A stretch of 24,952 nt of DNA. It comes from Phascolarctobacterium sp. GTDB taxonomy: Bacteria > Bacillota > Negativicutes > Acidaminococcales > Acidaminococcaceae. Positions 7,074 through 15,756 of the stretch are shown here, one piece after another (within the stretch, counting starts at the first letter, position 1; each line of letters starts with the position of its first letter). The stretch spans positions 1 through 24,952 of the forward strand of contig JAIHZV010000002.1 of assembly GCA_022718015.1 (NCBI GenBank). Direction: 5' to 3'. The translations under genes and the position numbers were made by a program. The notes under the pieces were generated by a model. The model was not told the origin of the DNA. It ran no database searches and was given only the letters and a program-made list of their open reading frames with translations.

Positions 7074-7952
7074 TTATTCAATAATTTCTTCAGGCGGCAG
7101 CACGGCCTTCAGCGAAGCAATCGCCACCTCTATCTGACTATCATCCGGCTGGCGCGTCGTGAGCTTCTGCAGCAGCAGGCCCGGCATAATCGCCATATGC
7201 ACCAGCTTATTGTCGTTATGCGCACCGGCAAAACGAATAATCTCATAGCTGACTCCGGCAATCACAGGCATCAGGATAACACGTGAAGCAATACGCTCCA
7301 ACAGGCTCGGCCAGCCTAAAAACGTAAAGATAAACATGCTGATCAGCATAACTATCATTAAAAAGTTTGTGCCGCAGCGAGGATGCAGCGTACTGAATGG
7401 ACGCACATTCTCCACGCGCAGCGGCAAGCCTGCCTCATAGGTATAAATCGTCTTATGCTCTGCTCCATGATACTGGAAGACGCGCTGGATATCCTCCATC
7501 GAGGAAATCGCTGCAATATAGCTCAGGAAGATAACCATACGCAGCACGCCCTCAGCCAGGTTAAGCAGCATCGGGTCCTCCGTCAGCTCATGCAGAAAGC
7601 GCATGGACCACGTCGGAATAACTATAAACAAGCCCACAGCCAGCAGCACAGAAAAAGCAATAGTCATTGCCATCTCCTTGCCTGTCAGCTGCTCCTCCTC
7701 ATCGCCGGAGACCTGCGCCGAATAAGCCAGCGCCTTCATACCGTCGTATAAGGATTCAAATAAAGCAATAACGCCGCGAAGCAGCGGTTTTTTCAAAATA
7801 GGATATTTATCACGGATACTGTTGACCGGATTAACATCAACAGCTATCTCGCCATTCGGTTGGCGCACGGCGACAGCGACCTTCTTAGGTCCGCGCATCA
7901 TGACGCCCTCAATCACAGCCTGTCCGCCTACAGATAATTTTTTCGTGCTCAT
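7074..7952 (-). CDS. DUF1385 membrane protein (YqhQ-like)
   Basis: This 292-residue protein matches the DUF1385 family by its N-terminal VGGQAVIEGVMMRGPKK and the central YHGAEHKTIY-YE and LHPRCGTNFL motifs. Conserved Glu/His/Cys residues there suggest metal or substrate binding, but no reaction is established to my knowledge. Membrane helices are likely near 100-125, 145-165 and 205-225, with a possible fourth near 235-250. The start at 7952 (MSTKKLSVGG) is supported by GGAG about 8 nt upstream. A longer frame to 8063 would overlap rpmE and its terminator. The gene commonly sits between rpmE and prfA in Firmicutes. Confidence 0.9.
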   Translation of the reverse strand: MSTKKLSVGGQAVIEGVMMRGPKKVAVAVRQPNGEIAVDVNPVNSIRDKYPILKKPLLRGVIALFESLYDGMKALAYSAQVSGDEEEQLTGKEMAMTIAFSVLLAVGLFIVIPTWSMRFLHELTEDPMLLNLAEGVLRMVIFLSYIAAISSMEDIQRVFQYHGAEHKTIYTYEAGLPLRVENVRPFSTLHPRCGTNFLMIVMLISMFIFTFLGWPSLLERIASRVILMPVIAGVSYEIIRFAGAHNDNKLVHMAIMPGLLLQKLTTRQPDDSQIEVAIASLKAVLPPEEIIE

Positions 7953-7967
7953 AGATATACTCCATAA

Positions 7968-8006
7968 ATTAAATAAAGCAGAACCCGCATGTGCAAGCTC
8001 TGCCTT
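7968..8006 (-). terminator. Hairpin with T-rich tail between rpmE and the DUF1385 gene
   Basis: On the minus strand AAGGCAGA (8006-7999) pairs with TCTGCTTT (7982-7975), eight pairs including one G-T. A TTTATTTAATTT-like tail follows. It lies 11 nt after the rpmE stop. It probably attenuates rather than abolishes read-through, because no separate promoter for DUF1385-prfA was recognised. Confidence 0.55.
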
Positions 8007-8016
8007 ATTGTATAGA

Positions 8017-8220
8017 TTATTGTTCTTTGTTGTAACGTTTGTTGAACTTCTCGATACGACCACGAGCAGTTACATTACGTTGTTGACCAGTGAAGAATGG
8101 ATGGCATTTAGAGCAAACATCCACGCGTAATTCTTTTTTCGTGCTACCAGTTACGAAGCTTGCACCACATGCGCAGGTAGCAGTAACTTCACCGTAATTC
8201 GGATGAATCTTTTCTTTCAT
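8017..8220 (-). CDS. rpmE: 50S ribosomal protein L31, zinc-binding (C+) type
   Basis: A 67-residue ribosomal protein bridging the large and small subunits. The start MKEKIHPNYGEV is typical. The four zinc cysteines C16, C18, C36 and C39 are all present, so this is the zinc-containing C+ form and not the zinc-free paralogue induced during zinc starvation. The ribosome-binding site is GAGAGG about 9 nt upstream. It precedes the DUF1385-prfA-prmC genes. Confidence 0.97.
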   Translation of the reverse strand: MKEKIHPNYGEVTATCACGASFVTGSTKKELRVDVCSKCHPFFTGQQRNVTARGRIEKFNKRYNKEQ

Positions 8221-8423
8221 TCTTTACACCTCTCTTTGCTTTAGAACATTGTATTCATTATTCTTAAATTCCTTATAAGACGCGTCAGAAATAGTCGGCT
8301 GCAAAGCGACGGCTGCGGCGTATAAATTATACTCCGGCAAACCATAGCGAAGCATTTGGCTGTTTATGGCGTGACTTACATTTGCACTAGACTAGTTTAA
8401 CATATACGCCCTAAGAAAGCAAG
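8221..8423 (-). other. 203-nt gap upstream of rpmE, likely its promoter/leader
   Basis: No gene is visible. On the minus strand a TATAAT (within GAGTATAATTTATAC, about 8323-8333) could be a -10 box, but no good -35 is 17 bp before it. CGGCGTATA (8317-8324) and TATACTCCG (8328-8336) form a small hairpin, and weaker symmetry extends to about 8284 and 8385. Whether this is an L31 leader, a decayed palindromic repeat or only a promoter cannot be decided by eye. Confidence 0.3.
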
Positions 8424-9743
8424 CTATTTTTTTGCAAATTCACTAACACCTTTTATATAGTTGATAAATTGCTGCGCAGTGCGTCCGGAAATGCCGCCAT
8501 GATGCAGCTCCCACTTCTTCGCCTCAGCGCACAGAAAGTCATCGTCGAGGTCAACGCCCTGCTTATGCGCCAGCTCGCAGACAATCGCAAAATACTCCTT
8601 CTGCGAAGGCTGACCGTAATAAATCGTGCAGCCAAAGCGGTTGACGAGCGAAAGCTTCTCCTGCATCGTGTCGGACTGATAGATGCCGTTTTCCTCCGTC
8701 AGGTCACGTCTGTCCTTCCACGTTTCGTTTATCAGATGGCGGCGGTTGCTCGTAGCGTAAATAAGAATATTTTCCGGACGAACCTCCAAGCCACCTTCAA
8801 TAATCGCCTTGAGATATTTATACTCCGTCTCGAACTCCTCGAAGGACAGGTCGTCCATATAAATGATGAAGCGATAGTTGCGGTTCTTAATCTGTGCGAT
8901 AATCGGCGCAAGGTCATGAAACTGATGCTTGTAAATCTCAATCATGCGCAGGCCGCTGTCATAATACTTATTGATCAGTGCCTTGATGCTGCTGGACTTG
9001 CCAGTGCCGCTGTCGCCAAAAAGCAGCACATTATTCGCAGGACGTCCGGCTACAAACGCTTCCGTGTTGGCAATAAGACGCTGCTTCTGCTCCTCATAGC
9101 CGACAAGGTCAGCAAAGCTCACCTGCTCCGTATTGGAAATCGGCACCAGCTCGGCATCGCCCTGCTTTTCATGCACAATGCGAAACGCCTTATTAAGGCC
9201 AAGACTGCCCACGCCGTACTGACGATAAAAATCCGTCACCAGCACAAAGAATTCCTCAGCGTCATGCGCCTGTGCCAGCCTTGCGCTCAACGCCTGCACC
9301 TTCTCGCTGATGTTTTTGTTATAGCGGCGCTCGCTCTTGACCACAGCCTGATAATCTTCGATAATGCTGAAGCAGCTTATTCCCAGCACCTTTTCGATTT
9401 CAGAAAAATCGTAGGCGAACAGCTTACGAAAAATCTCAAAGTCATGCTTCGCCAATACATTGACGCTGCCCTCACACGCGCCCACCTTTTCACAGGTGAT
9501 GGCAAAGGGATTCTCACAGCTTACCAGAAGATAGGTCAGATAGTTATGCCAAAGATTTTTGTCAAAGCCATAAACAGTTCCGATATCCAGCAGCCTGTGT
9601 ATCTGCTGATAAACGTCAGCAGCAAGCTCCTCACGCAGATAATCGCCGCTGTCCAGCTCCAGACAAATATCTGCCAAAGCCTCCAGCAGATTATCCTGCG
9701 GCAGATTGCGGTAAACAAGCAATTGCGAAACTAATTGATACAT
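8424..9743 (-). CDS. DUF815 family AAA-type ATPase
   Basis: This 439-residue protein resembles the DUF815 ATPases. An N-terminal helical region (about 1-200) precedes the nucleotide-binding domain. Walker A is LLFGDSGTGKSS (241-252), Walker B is RFIIYMDDLSFEE (291-303), a sensor-like IYATSNRRHL follows, and there is a C-terminal lid with GGISGRTAQQF. Conservation of the P-loop and acidic residues indicates active ATP hydrolysis. The partner or substrate is unknown to me. The start at 9743 overlaps the ade stop by 13 nt, so it is likely translated from the same message. No membrane segment is seen. Confidence 0.88.
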   Translation of the reverse strand: MYQLVSQLLVYRNLPQDNLLEALADICLELDSGDYLREELAADVYQQIHRLLDIGTVYGFDKNLWHNYLTYLLVSCENPFAITCEKVGACEGSVNVLAKHDFEIFRKLFAYDFSEIEKVLGISCFSIIEDYQAVVKSERRYNKNISEKVQALSARLAQAHDAEEFFVLVTDFYRQYGVGSLGLNKAFRIVHEKQGDAELVPISNTEQVSFADLVGYEEQKQRLIANTEAFVAGRPANNVLLFGDSGTGKSSSIKALINKYYDSGLRMIEIYKHQFHDLAPIIAQIKNRNYRFIIYMDDLSFEEFETEYKYLKAIIEGGLEVRPENILIYATSNRRHLINETWKDRRDLTEENGIYQSDTMQEKLSLVNRFGCTIYYGQPSQKEYFAIVCELAHKQGVDLDDDFLCAEAKKWELHHGGISGRTAQQFINYIKGVSEFAKK

Positions 9744-11461
9744 ATATATTGCCCCTCATGCTCCACAAAAGTAAATTTATCTACATCGAACATACCCATA
9801 TCGGTAATGCGCAGCTTGGGAATAACCGGCAGAGCCATAAAGCTCAGGCTGATAAACGGATCAATGCCCTCATGCACGCCCTGCGCCCTTGCCTGCGCCG
9901 AAATCTGCTCCAGACTGGCGATAAGCTGCTCTGCCGGCGCGCTGCTCATCAGGCCGCAGATATTCAGCGGCACTGTGCCGACAACGCTGCCCTCATGCAC
10001 CAGCGTATAGCCGCCCTGCACGCGTACAAGCTCCTGCGCCGCCAGCGCCATATCCTGAGCATTGGTGCCGATAACGATAAGGTTATGCGAATCGTGCGCC
10101 ACGGTCGTCGCTGCCGCGCCCTTTTGCAGACCGTAGCCACGCAAGAGTCCCAGCCCTACGTTGCCCGTAGCGTGGTGACGCTCCAGCACAGCGATAAGAT
10201 ACAGCTCACCCTTCGCCAGTTCCTCCTTCACCTCTGCACCCTTAATCGACGAGCGCTCCGTAAAGATTTCTCCCGGCAGCATTTCAATCACGGCGTATTC
10301 CTTGTCCGCAGCAAAGCGCTCCGGCGAAAAGGTTTCCTCGCTAAATGCCGCCGGACGCACACTGCCCTGCAGCGTCGTCTCAGGCTGCACAGGCTGAACT
10401 TTAGCAGCCTCCTTCCAAGCATCGCGGCCCTTATAATAAACGGCCTGCGGCACAAGGCTCTCCAAATTATCAAAGACAACAAGGTCAGCCTGCCAGCCAG
10501 GAGCAATCGCGCCCAAGCGCTTCAGGCCATAAATACGTGCAGCATTGATGCTTGCCAGACGCAGCGCACGCACAGGCTCCATACCTAAAGCTATCGCCAG
10601 CTGTACGCAATGACGAATTGTGCCTTCACTACGGATGTCTGCTAAATGCTTATCATCTGTACAGAAGGCCAGACTGCTGACATCAACGCCGTCCGCCAGC
10701 ACGCCCTTAATAATCGCCTCCAGATTGCGCGACGCACTGCCCTCGCGCACGAGCACGGCCAGACCGCTGCGCAGCTTCTCCTTCGCCTCGTCCCAGCTGA
10801 TGCTCTCGTGATCCGTGTCAATGCCGCTGGCCGCATAGGCTGCCAGCTCTCTGCCGCTGACGCAGGGCGCATGTCCATCAAGCACACGTCCAAGGCTCAA
10901 AAATATATCCAGCTTCTTCTGCACCTCGGCAGAATTATAAATAACTCCGGGCACGTTCATCATCTCGCCCATGCCCAGTACACCAGGCTCATTTACGAGC
11001 TTAAGCATATCACGTGCATCCATCACACAGCCGCTGTGCTCAAAGCGCGTCGCCGGCACGCAGCTGGGCAGATTCACATAATAATTCAGCGGCATCTGTC
11101 CGCCTGCCTGCAGCATATATTTAATGCCTGTCGCGCCTGCAACGTTAGCAATCTCATGCGGATCCGTAATCAGTGTCGTCACGCCCCAGCGCAGCTCCTC
11201 GGCGCAGTAATGCTCCGGCGTTGCCATTGAGCTTTCCACATGACAATGCGCATTAATCAGGCCAGGCGCCAGATACGCACCCTTAAGGTCGACAACCTCA
11301 TAGGCTTTTTCATAGCTGCCCACTCCGGCAATTACGCCGTCGGCAACTGCAACATCTGCTTCATAAATTGTTTCGGTCAGCACGTCAACAACCCTGCCGT
11401 TCTTGAAGAGAATATCAGCAGGGTCGTTGCCTAATGCGACCGCACGGATACGGTCGTTCAT
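9731..11461 (-). CDS. ade: Adenine deaminase
   Basis: A metal-dependent amidohydrolase that converts adenine to hypoxanthine plus ammonia in purine salvage. About 576 residues, the normal size for AdeC-type enzymes. The metal-binding PGLINAHCHVESS is near 66-78, ITDPHEIANV is near 98-107, and DGHAP, SGIDTDHE and the FCTDD stretch supply further expected ligands. The C-terminal domain carries VAHDSHNLIVIGTN. I prefer the ATG at 11461 because GAGG lies about 9 nt upstream. Another ATG two codons earlier (11467) is only 3 nt from it. It follows the purine permease gene by about 50 nt, so import and deamination of adenine are probably co-expressed. Confidence 0.95.
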   Translation of the reverse strand: MNDRIRAVALGNDPADILFKNGRVVDVLTETIYEADVAVADGVIAGVGSYEKAYEVVDLKGAYLAPGLINAHCHVESSMATPEHYCAEELRWGVTTLITDPHEIANVAGATGIKYMLQAGGQMPLNYYVNLPSCVPATRFEHSGCVMDARDMLKLVNEPGVLGMGEMMNVPGVIYNSAEVQKKLDIFLSLGRVLDGHAPCVSGRELAAYAASGIDTDHESISWDEAKEKLRSGLAVLVREGSASRNLEAIIKGVLADGVDVSSLAFCTDDKHLADIRSEGTIRHCVQLAIALGMEPVRALRLASINAARIYGLKRLGAIAPGWQADLVVFDNLESLVPQAVYYKGRDAWKEAAKVQPVQPETTLQGSVRPAAFSEETFSPERFAADKEYAVIEMLPGEIFTERSSIKGAEVKEELAKGELYLIAVLERHHATGNVGLGLLRGYGLQKGAAATTVAHDSHNLIVIGTNAQDMALAAQELVRVQGGYTLVHEGSVVGTVPLNICGLMSSAPAEQLIASLEQISAQARAQGVHEGIDPFISLSFMALPVIPKLRITDMGMFDVDKFTFVEHEGQYICIN

Positions 11462-11493
11462 TTTCATTTACCTCGTTTAGACAATAATATCGG

Positions 11494-11515
11494 CTGCAAG
11501 CTGTATAGCTTACAG
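11494..11515 (-). other. Short intercistronic hairpin between permease and ade
   Basis: CTGCAAGCT (11494-11502) and AGCTTACAG (11507-11515) form a 9-bp stem (one G-T pair in the minus-strand RNA) with a 4-nt loop, directly after the permease stop codon. No T-run follows, so it is more likely a stability element than a terminator. Confidence 0.4.
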
Positions 11516-11516
11516 A

Positions 11517-12896
11517 TTAAACATAAATATATTTGAGAACGAAAATTATCGCCAGAATATAGATAACACCGCTGATCTGCTTCATTCTATGCGCGCCGCT
11601 CAGCAGGTTGATAAACACATAGGAGATAACGCCCATGGAAATGCCTTCAGAAATTGAATACATGAAGGGCATAGCCACAGCAGCGATGAAAGCAGGAATT
11701 GCTTCTGTCATATCATTGAAGTCAACATTCAGCAGGCTGCTTACCATCAGAAAGCCAACAATAACAAGTGCCGGAGCCGTAGCGAAGGCCGGAATTGCCA
11801 GGAAAATCGGCGCAAAGAAAAGGCTCAGGAAGAATAGCACAGCAACAGTGATGCTGGTCAGACCGGTACGGCCACCGGCAGCAACACCGGCGCTGCTCTC
11901 TACGAAGGTCGTAACGGTAGAGGTACCCAGCAGCGCGCCGCCAGTCGTTGCAATAGAGTCAGCCAGCAGAGCGCCCTCAATCTTCGGCAGTCTGCCGTTC
12001 TTATCCAGCATATTTGCCTTAGAAGCTACGCCGATCAAAGTGCCCAGAGTGTCGAACAAATCGACAAACATAAAGGACAGCATAATCGTTACAAAGTTAA
12101 AGGTTAAAATCGCACTGAAATCAAGCTGCATAAAGGTCGGCGCCAGACTCGGAATAGCAATGCCATTAGCAAAACTCGGCATAACAGAGAACATGCCAAG
12201 CTTCGGATCAGGTACATAAATGCCCGTCAGCTCGCAAACCATGCCCAGGCCCCAGGTAATAATAATACCCAGCAGAATGCCGCCGGGAACTTTTTTGGCC
12301 AGCATCACAGCCGTCAGCAAAATGCCAATCAGCGCCAGCAGCGCACCAATACCGGTAGACCAGAACGTGCCGTCAGCAAAAGCAGCCTTGAAGGGATACA
12401 GGCCCACGAGCGTCGGACCGCTGACAACAATTTTTGCATTCTGCAGACCGATAAAGGTGATAAACAGACCAATGCCACTCGTCACGCCAAACTTCAAAGC
12501 CGGCGGAATAGCATTAAACAAGGCCGAGCGCACCTTCGTCAAAGAAAGGATAATAAAAATAATACCCTCAACAAAAACTGCAGCCAGCGCCACCTGCCAG
12601 CTATAGCCCATCTGACCGACAACCGTATAGGCAAAGAAGGCGTTCAAGCCCATGCCCGGTGCCAGTGCAAACGGATAGTTAGAAAACAAAGCCATCAGGA
12701 CAGTACCAATGCAGGCGCCCAAAGCCGTTGCCGTGAATACTGCGCCTGCGTCCATACCGGCAGCGCTTAAAATTCCCGGGTTGACAGCCAGGATATAAGC
12801 CATGGTCATAAAGGTAGTGATGCCTGCGAGAATTTCCTTGCGCACATCAGTCTTGTGCTCCTTGAGACGGAAATAATTCTCAAGAAAAGTCGTCAT
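11517..12896 (-). CDS. NCS2 family purine permease, AzgA/PbuG type
   Basis: A 459-residue membrane transporter of the AzgA subfamily (adenine, guanine or hypoxanthine/proton symport). The N terminus LENYFRLKEHKTDVRKEILAGITTFMTMAYI is family-like, and several motifs are characteristic: NPGILSAAGMD, FALAPGMGLNAFFAY near 77-91, GVTSGIGLFITFIGLQNA, MFVDLFDTLGTLIG near 285-300 and GTSTVTTFVESSAGVAAGGRTG. About 12-14 hydrophobic segments are visible. GGGAGGAAC lies about 7 nt before ATG 12896. With ade immediately downstream, adenine or hypoxanthine is the likely cargo; the precise specificity cannot be read from sequence. No purine riboswitch fits in the 45-nt gap after map. Confidence 0.94.
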   Translation of the reverse strand: MTTFLENYFRLKEHKTDVRKEILAGITTFMTMAYILAVNPGILSAAGMDAGAVFTATALGACIGTVLMALFSNYPFALAPGMGLNAFFAYTVVGQMGYSWQVALAAVFVEGIIFIILSLTKVRSALFNAIPPALKFGVTSGIGLFITFIGLQNAKIVVSGPTLVGLYPFKAAFADGTFWSTGIGALLALIGILLTAVMLAKKVPGGILLGIIITWGLGMVCELTGIYVPDPKLGMFSVMPSFANGIAIPSLAPTFMQLDFSAILTFNFVTIMLSFMFVDLFDTLGTLIGVASKANMLDKNGRLPKIEGALLADSIATTGGALLGTSTVTTFVESSAGVAAGGRTGLTSITVAVLFFLSLFFAPIFLAIPAFATAPALVIVGFLMVSSLLNVDFNDMTEAIPAFIAAVAMPFMYSISEGISMGVISYVFINLLSGAHRMKQISGVIYILAIIFVLKYIYV

Positions 12897-12941
12897 ATTT
12901 TAGTTCCTCCCTATAATCAGCGTTGCACGCCAAAGTACAAA

Positions 12942-13799
12942 TTAATAGCTCAGGATTTCCGGACCATTTTCCGTAATCAGAATCTGGTGCTCCCATTGCG
13001 CAGACAGGCTGCCGTCAATAGTATAAACAGTCCAGTCATTGGTTTCGTCAATGCAGATATCCTTGTGTCCCATGTTAATCATCGGCTCAATCGTGAAAAT
13101 CATGCCCGGTACAAGCACCATGCCGGTTTTACGCTTGCCGACATGGCAGACGAACGGGTCCTCATGAAATTCTATGCCCACGCCGTGGCCGCCGAATTCC
13201 TCGACAACAGAATAGCCGTGCTTATGCGCAAGCTTAGACACAGCAGCACCGATATCGCCAAGCTGTGCCCAGGGCTGTGCAGCCTCAATACCGCGCAGCA
13301 GGCATTGCTTAGTAATGGCCACCAGGTCAGCAGCCGGCTTAGCAACCTTGCCAATCATGAACATACGCGAAGCATCAGCATAATAGCCATTATAAATCGT
13401 AGAAACATCGACGTTTACAATATCGCCGCTGCGCAGCACGTCACGTTCGCTCGGAATACCGTGGCAAACCTGGTCATTAATCGACGTACACACGCTCTTG
13501 GGGAAGCCCTCGTAGCCCAGCGGTGCAGGCGTTGCACCATGAGCAACGGTGAAATCATATACAATGCGGTCAATCTCTGCCGTCGTCATGCCAGCTTTGA
13601 TATGCTTGGCAACCTCGTCCAGAACGCCTGTATTAATCTTGCAGGCTGCACGAATACCGGCAATCTGCTCCGGCGTTTTAATCATATCGCGAGAAGGAAC
13701 CTCCATTCCCTGCTTTTGCAGCAGCGCGATTTTCTGGTCATTCATCTGGTGGCACTCAGCATAAGCTTTGCCGCTGCCACACCAACATAAGTCAGACAT
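12942..13799 (-). CDS. map: Methionine aminopeptidase type I with N-terminal SEC-C zinc motif
   Basis: It removes the initiator methionine from nascent proteins. Of 285 residues, the first 20 carry a SEC-C zinc motif (C5-W-C7-GSGKAY-AEC16-H17), which probably helps ribosome association. The rest is the pita-bread peptidase. All metal ligands are in place: D131, D142, H205 (EEFGGHGVG), E238 (FTIEPM) and E270 (WEHQ), with H113 in QVCHGIP. The ATG at 13799 is preferred because AGGAG lies about 8 nt upstream. The frame extends to an ATG at 13820, but the Shine-Dalgarno sequence would then be inside the gene. It is the first gene of the long minus-strand run, followed by the permease. Confidence 0.96.
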   Translation of the reverse strand: MSDLCWCGSGKAYAECHQMNDQKIALLQKQGMEVPSRDMIKTPEQIAGIRAACKINTGVLDEVAKHIKAGMTTAEIDRIVYDFTVAHGATPAPLGYEGFPKSVCTSINDQVCHGIPSERDVLRSGDIVNVDVSTIYNGYYADASRMFMIGKVAKPAADLVAITKQCLLRGIEAAQPWAQLGDIGAAVSKLAHKHGYSVVEEFGGHGVGIEFHEDPFVCHVGKRKTGMVLVPGMIFTIEPMINMGHKDICIDETNDWTVYTIDGSLSAQWEHQILITENGPEILSY

Positions 13800-13965
13800 A
13801 AAAAAATCTCCTATCTTCATTACAATTTACTTTCGTGATTAAGTATTGCTCCCTTAATACATTCTATTTTACCACATTTAAGGAAAAAATCATATTTTTA
13901 TGCAAAATTCTTCTTGAATGTTCGGAACGGTACGGAAGAAATTTTGCCATATACAGAGAATATCG

Positions 13966-13995
13966 TTCGACAGACGACTTTTTTTATGCTAGAAT
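13966..13995 (+). promoter_or_regulatory. Probable promoter of dedA-ltaE
   Basis: TAGAAT at 13990-13995 is preceded by TGC (an extended -10). TTCGAC at 13966-13971 is an 18-bp-spaced -35 (17 bp if read as TCGACA). It lies 38 nt before the dedA start. The minus-strand side of this 234-nt gap must contain the map promoter; a TAAAAT preceded by TGG near 13868-13873 is the best -10 candidate there. Confidence 0.5.
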
Positions 13996-14033
13996 TAAGC
14001 GAGTAAAATTTTTACAAGAGGAAGGATTTTTTT

Positions 14034-14684
14034 ATGGAAGCATACGCAATGTATTTTGTTGATTTAATTTTACATCTGGACAAGCACCTGCCGGAAATCA
14101 TGGCAGCCTATGGCCAGCTCATTTACGCTATTTTGTTTCTCGTAGTCTTCTGCGAAACCGGTCTTGTTGTCACCCCGTTCCTGCCCGGTGATTCGCTGCT
14201 CTTCGCCTGCGGTGCTCTCGCAGCCACGGCCCCCGAGGGCATGGATATCAAAATTATCGTGATGATTTTCCTTGTATCATCGGTACTCGGTGACGCCTGC
14301 AACTATATGATAGGCGAAAAGCTCGGCCTGCACATGATTAACTCCAAGCATGGCTTAATCAAAAAGGAGCACGTAGATAAGGCCAGCGCCTTTTACGAGA
14401 AGCATGGTCACAAGGCTATTTTCTTAGCACGCTTCGTCCCCATCGTGCGCACCTTTGCGCCCTTCGTCGCAGGCGTAGGCAAAATGCACTACCTGACCTT
14501 TGCGCATTATAACGTTATCGGCGCTGTAGTCTGGGTATTCCTGTTTGTCGGCGGCGGTTATTTCTTCGGCAACATTCCGGCTATCAAGCACAACTTCACG
14601 CTTGTAACGCTGGGCATCATCGTTTTCTCGCTGCTGCCTGTGCTCTACGAATTCGTAGGCAAAAAATTCTTAGGCAAAAAATAA
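14034..14684 (+). CDS. DedA family membrane protein
   Basis: A 216-residue integral membrane protein of the DedA/SNARE-associated family. These are lipid-flippase-like transporters linked to undecaprenyl-phosphate or phospholipid recycling and membrane homeostasis. Recognisable signatures are E-TGLVVTPFLPGDSLLF near 41-57, a GDACNYMIGEKLG segment near 88-100, and the basic FLARFVPIVRTFAPFVAGVGKM near 121-142. Four to five hydrophobic segments are visible, ending with a basic KKFLGKK tail. GAGGAAGG precedes the start by about 7 nt. It is followed after 31 nt by ltaE on the same strand. The transported lipid cannot be deduced. Confidence 0.93.
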   Translation: MEAYAMYFVDLILHLDKHLPEIMAAYGQLIYAILFLVVFCETGLVVTPFLPGDSLLFACGALAATAPEGMDIKIIVMIFLVSSVLGDACNYMIGEKLGLHMINSKHGLIKKEHVDKASAFYEKHGHKAIFLARFVPIVRTFAPFVAGVGKMHYLTFAHYNVIGAVVWVFLFVGGGYFFGNIPAIKHNFTLVTLGIIVFSLLPVLYEFVGKKFLGKK

Positions 14685-14715
14685 CATAAATAAATTTACG
14701 AGAGGGGTTTTACCA

Positions 14716-15753
14716 ATGACTTATCGTTTCAACAGCGACTATACAGAAGGCTGCCATCCGGCAGTCCTCGAAAAGCTCGTCCAGACCAACATGGAGCAGA
14801 CCGACGGCTACGGTCTTGACCCCTACTGTGACGAAGCACGCGAGCTTATCAAAAAAGCCTTCGCCTGCCCGAATGCCGACGTGCATTTTCTCGTTGGCGG
14901 CACCCAGACCAACCTTACTGTTATCTGCGCTGCCCTGCGTCCGCATCAGGCTGTCTACGGCGCCGTTCCCAGCCATATCAACACGCACGAAGCAGGCGCA
15001 ATTGAGCACGTCGGTCACCGCGTGCTGCCCCTGCCCTCCGATGACGGCAAGCTGACCGCTGAGCAAATCCGCGCTACTTGGAAAAGCTATGACACTGACC
15101 CCAGCCGCGAGCATTGGGCACAGCCGAAAATGGTCTACATCTCCCAGCCGACAGAAATCGGCAGCATGTACAGCAAGCAGGAGCTGCAGGACTTATACAA
15201 GGCCTGCCAGGACTGCGGCCTCTATCTTTTCGTTGACGGCGCACGCCTCGGCTATGTGCTCGGCGCACCTGACAACGATATGAGCGCAGCCGACCTTGCA
15301 GCAAACTGCGACGTTTTCTACATCGGCGGCACAAAATGCGGCCTGCTCTTCGGTGAAGCAGTTGTTATCACCAACGCTGCCCTCAAGCCTGACTTCCGCA
15401 CTATCGCTAAGCAGTGCGGCTCTATTATGGCTAAAGGCCGTCTGCTCGGCGTACAATTCGGCGCCATCATGAAGGACGACCTCTACACGAAAATCTGCGG
15501 CAAGGGCACACGCCAGGCGCTCAAAATCCGCGACGCCCTGCTTGCCAAAGGCTTTGCCTTTGTTACGCCGTCGCCGACAAACCAGCAGTTTGTCATCATG
15601 ACGCCGGAGCAATTCCACAAGCTCAGCGAGGAATTCGCTCTGAGCCATATCGCTTATCTGCCCGACGGCAACTACAGCGTGCGTATCTGCACCAGCTGGG
15701 CAACCGAGGACGAAGAGGTCGACAGACTTATCGCTATGATTAACGAGCTGTAA
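14716..15753 (+). CDS. ltaE: Low-specificity L-threonine aldolase (beta-eliminating lyase family)
   Basis: A PLP-dependent enzyme of aspartate aminotransferase fold that should cleave threonine or allo-threonine to glycine and acetaldehyde. The 345 residues include the N-terminal FNSDYTEGCHPAVLE, GGTQTNLTV near 61-69, the PLP-ring-binding DGARLGY (D174) and the Schiff-base lysine K207 in YIGGTKCGL. GAGGGG lies about 9 nt before ATG 14716. It would add to the glycine supply alongside glyA elsewhere in the window. A related amino-acid beta-lyase activity cannot be excluded. The promoter of the antisense RNA starts only 4 nt after its stop. Confidence 0.92.
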   Translation: MTYRFNSDYTEGCHPAVLEKLVQTNMEQTDGYGLDPYCDEARELIKKAFACPNADVHFLVGGTQTNLTVICAALRPHQAVYGAVPSHINTHEAGAIEHVGHRVLPLPSDDGKLTAEQIRATWKSYDTDPSREHWAQPKMVYISQPTEIGSMYSKQELQDLYKACQDCGLYLFVDGARLGYVLGAPDNDMSAADLAANCDVFYIGGTKCGLLFGEAVVITNAALKPDFRTIAKQCGSIMAKGRLLGVQFGAIMKDDLYTKICGKGTRQALKIRDALLAKGFAFVTPSPTNQQFVIMTPEQFHKLSEEFALSHIAYLPDGNYSVRICTSWATEDEEVDRLIAMINEL

Positions 15754-15756
15754 GGC

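Noticed and set aside
7953..8063. 37-codon N-terminal extension of the DUF1385 protein
   Set aside because: It would overlap rpmE and its terminator and has no ribosome-binding site. MSTKKLSVGG at 7952 has one and matches the family start.
8469..9734. 421-codon plus-strand frame opposite the DUF815 gene
   Set aside because: The composition is that of a shadow frame. The opposite strand has an intact P-loop ATPase.
12897..12941. Purine riboswitch in front of the AzgA-type permease
   Set aside because: The gap is only 45 nt and contains mainly the ribosome-binding site, with no room for an aptamer.
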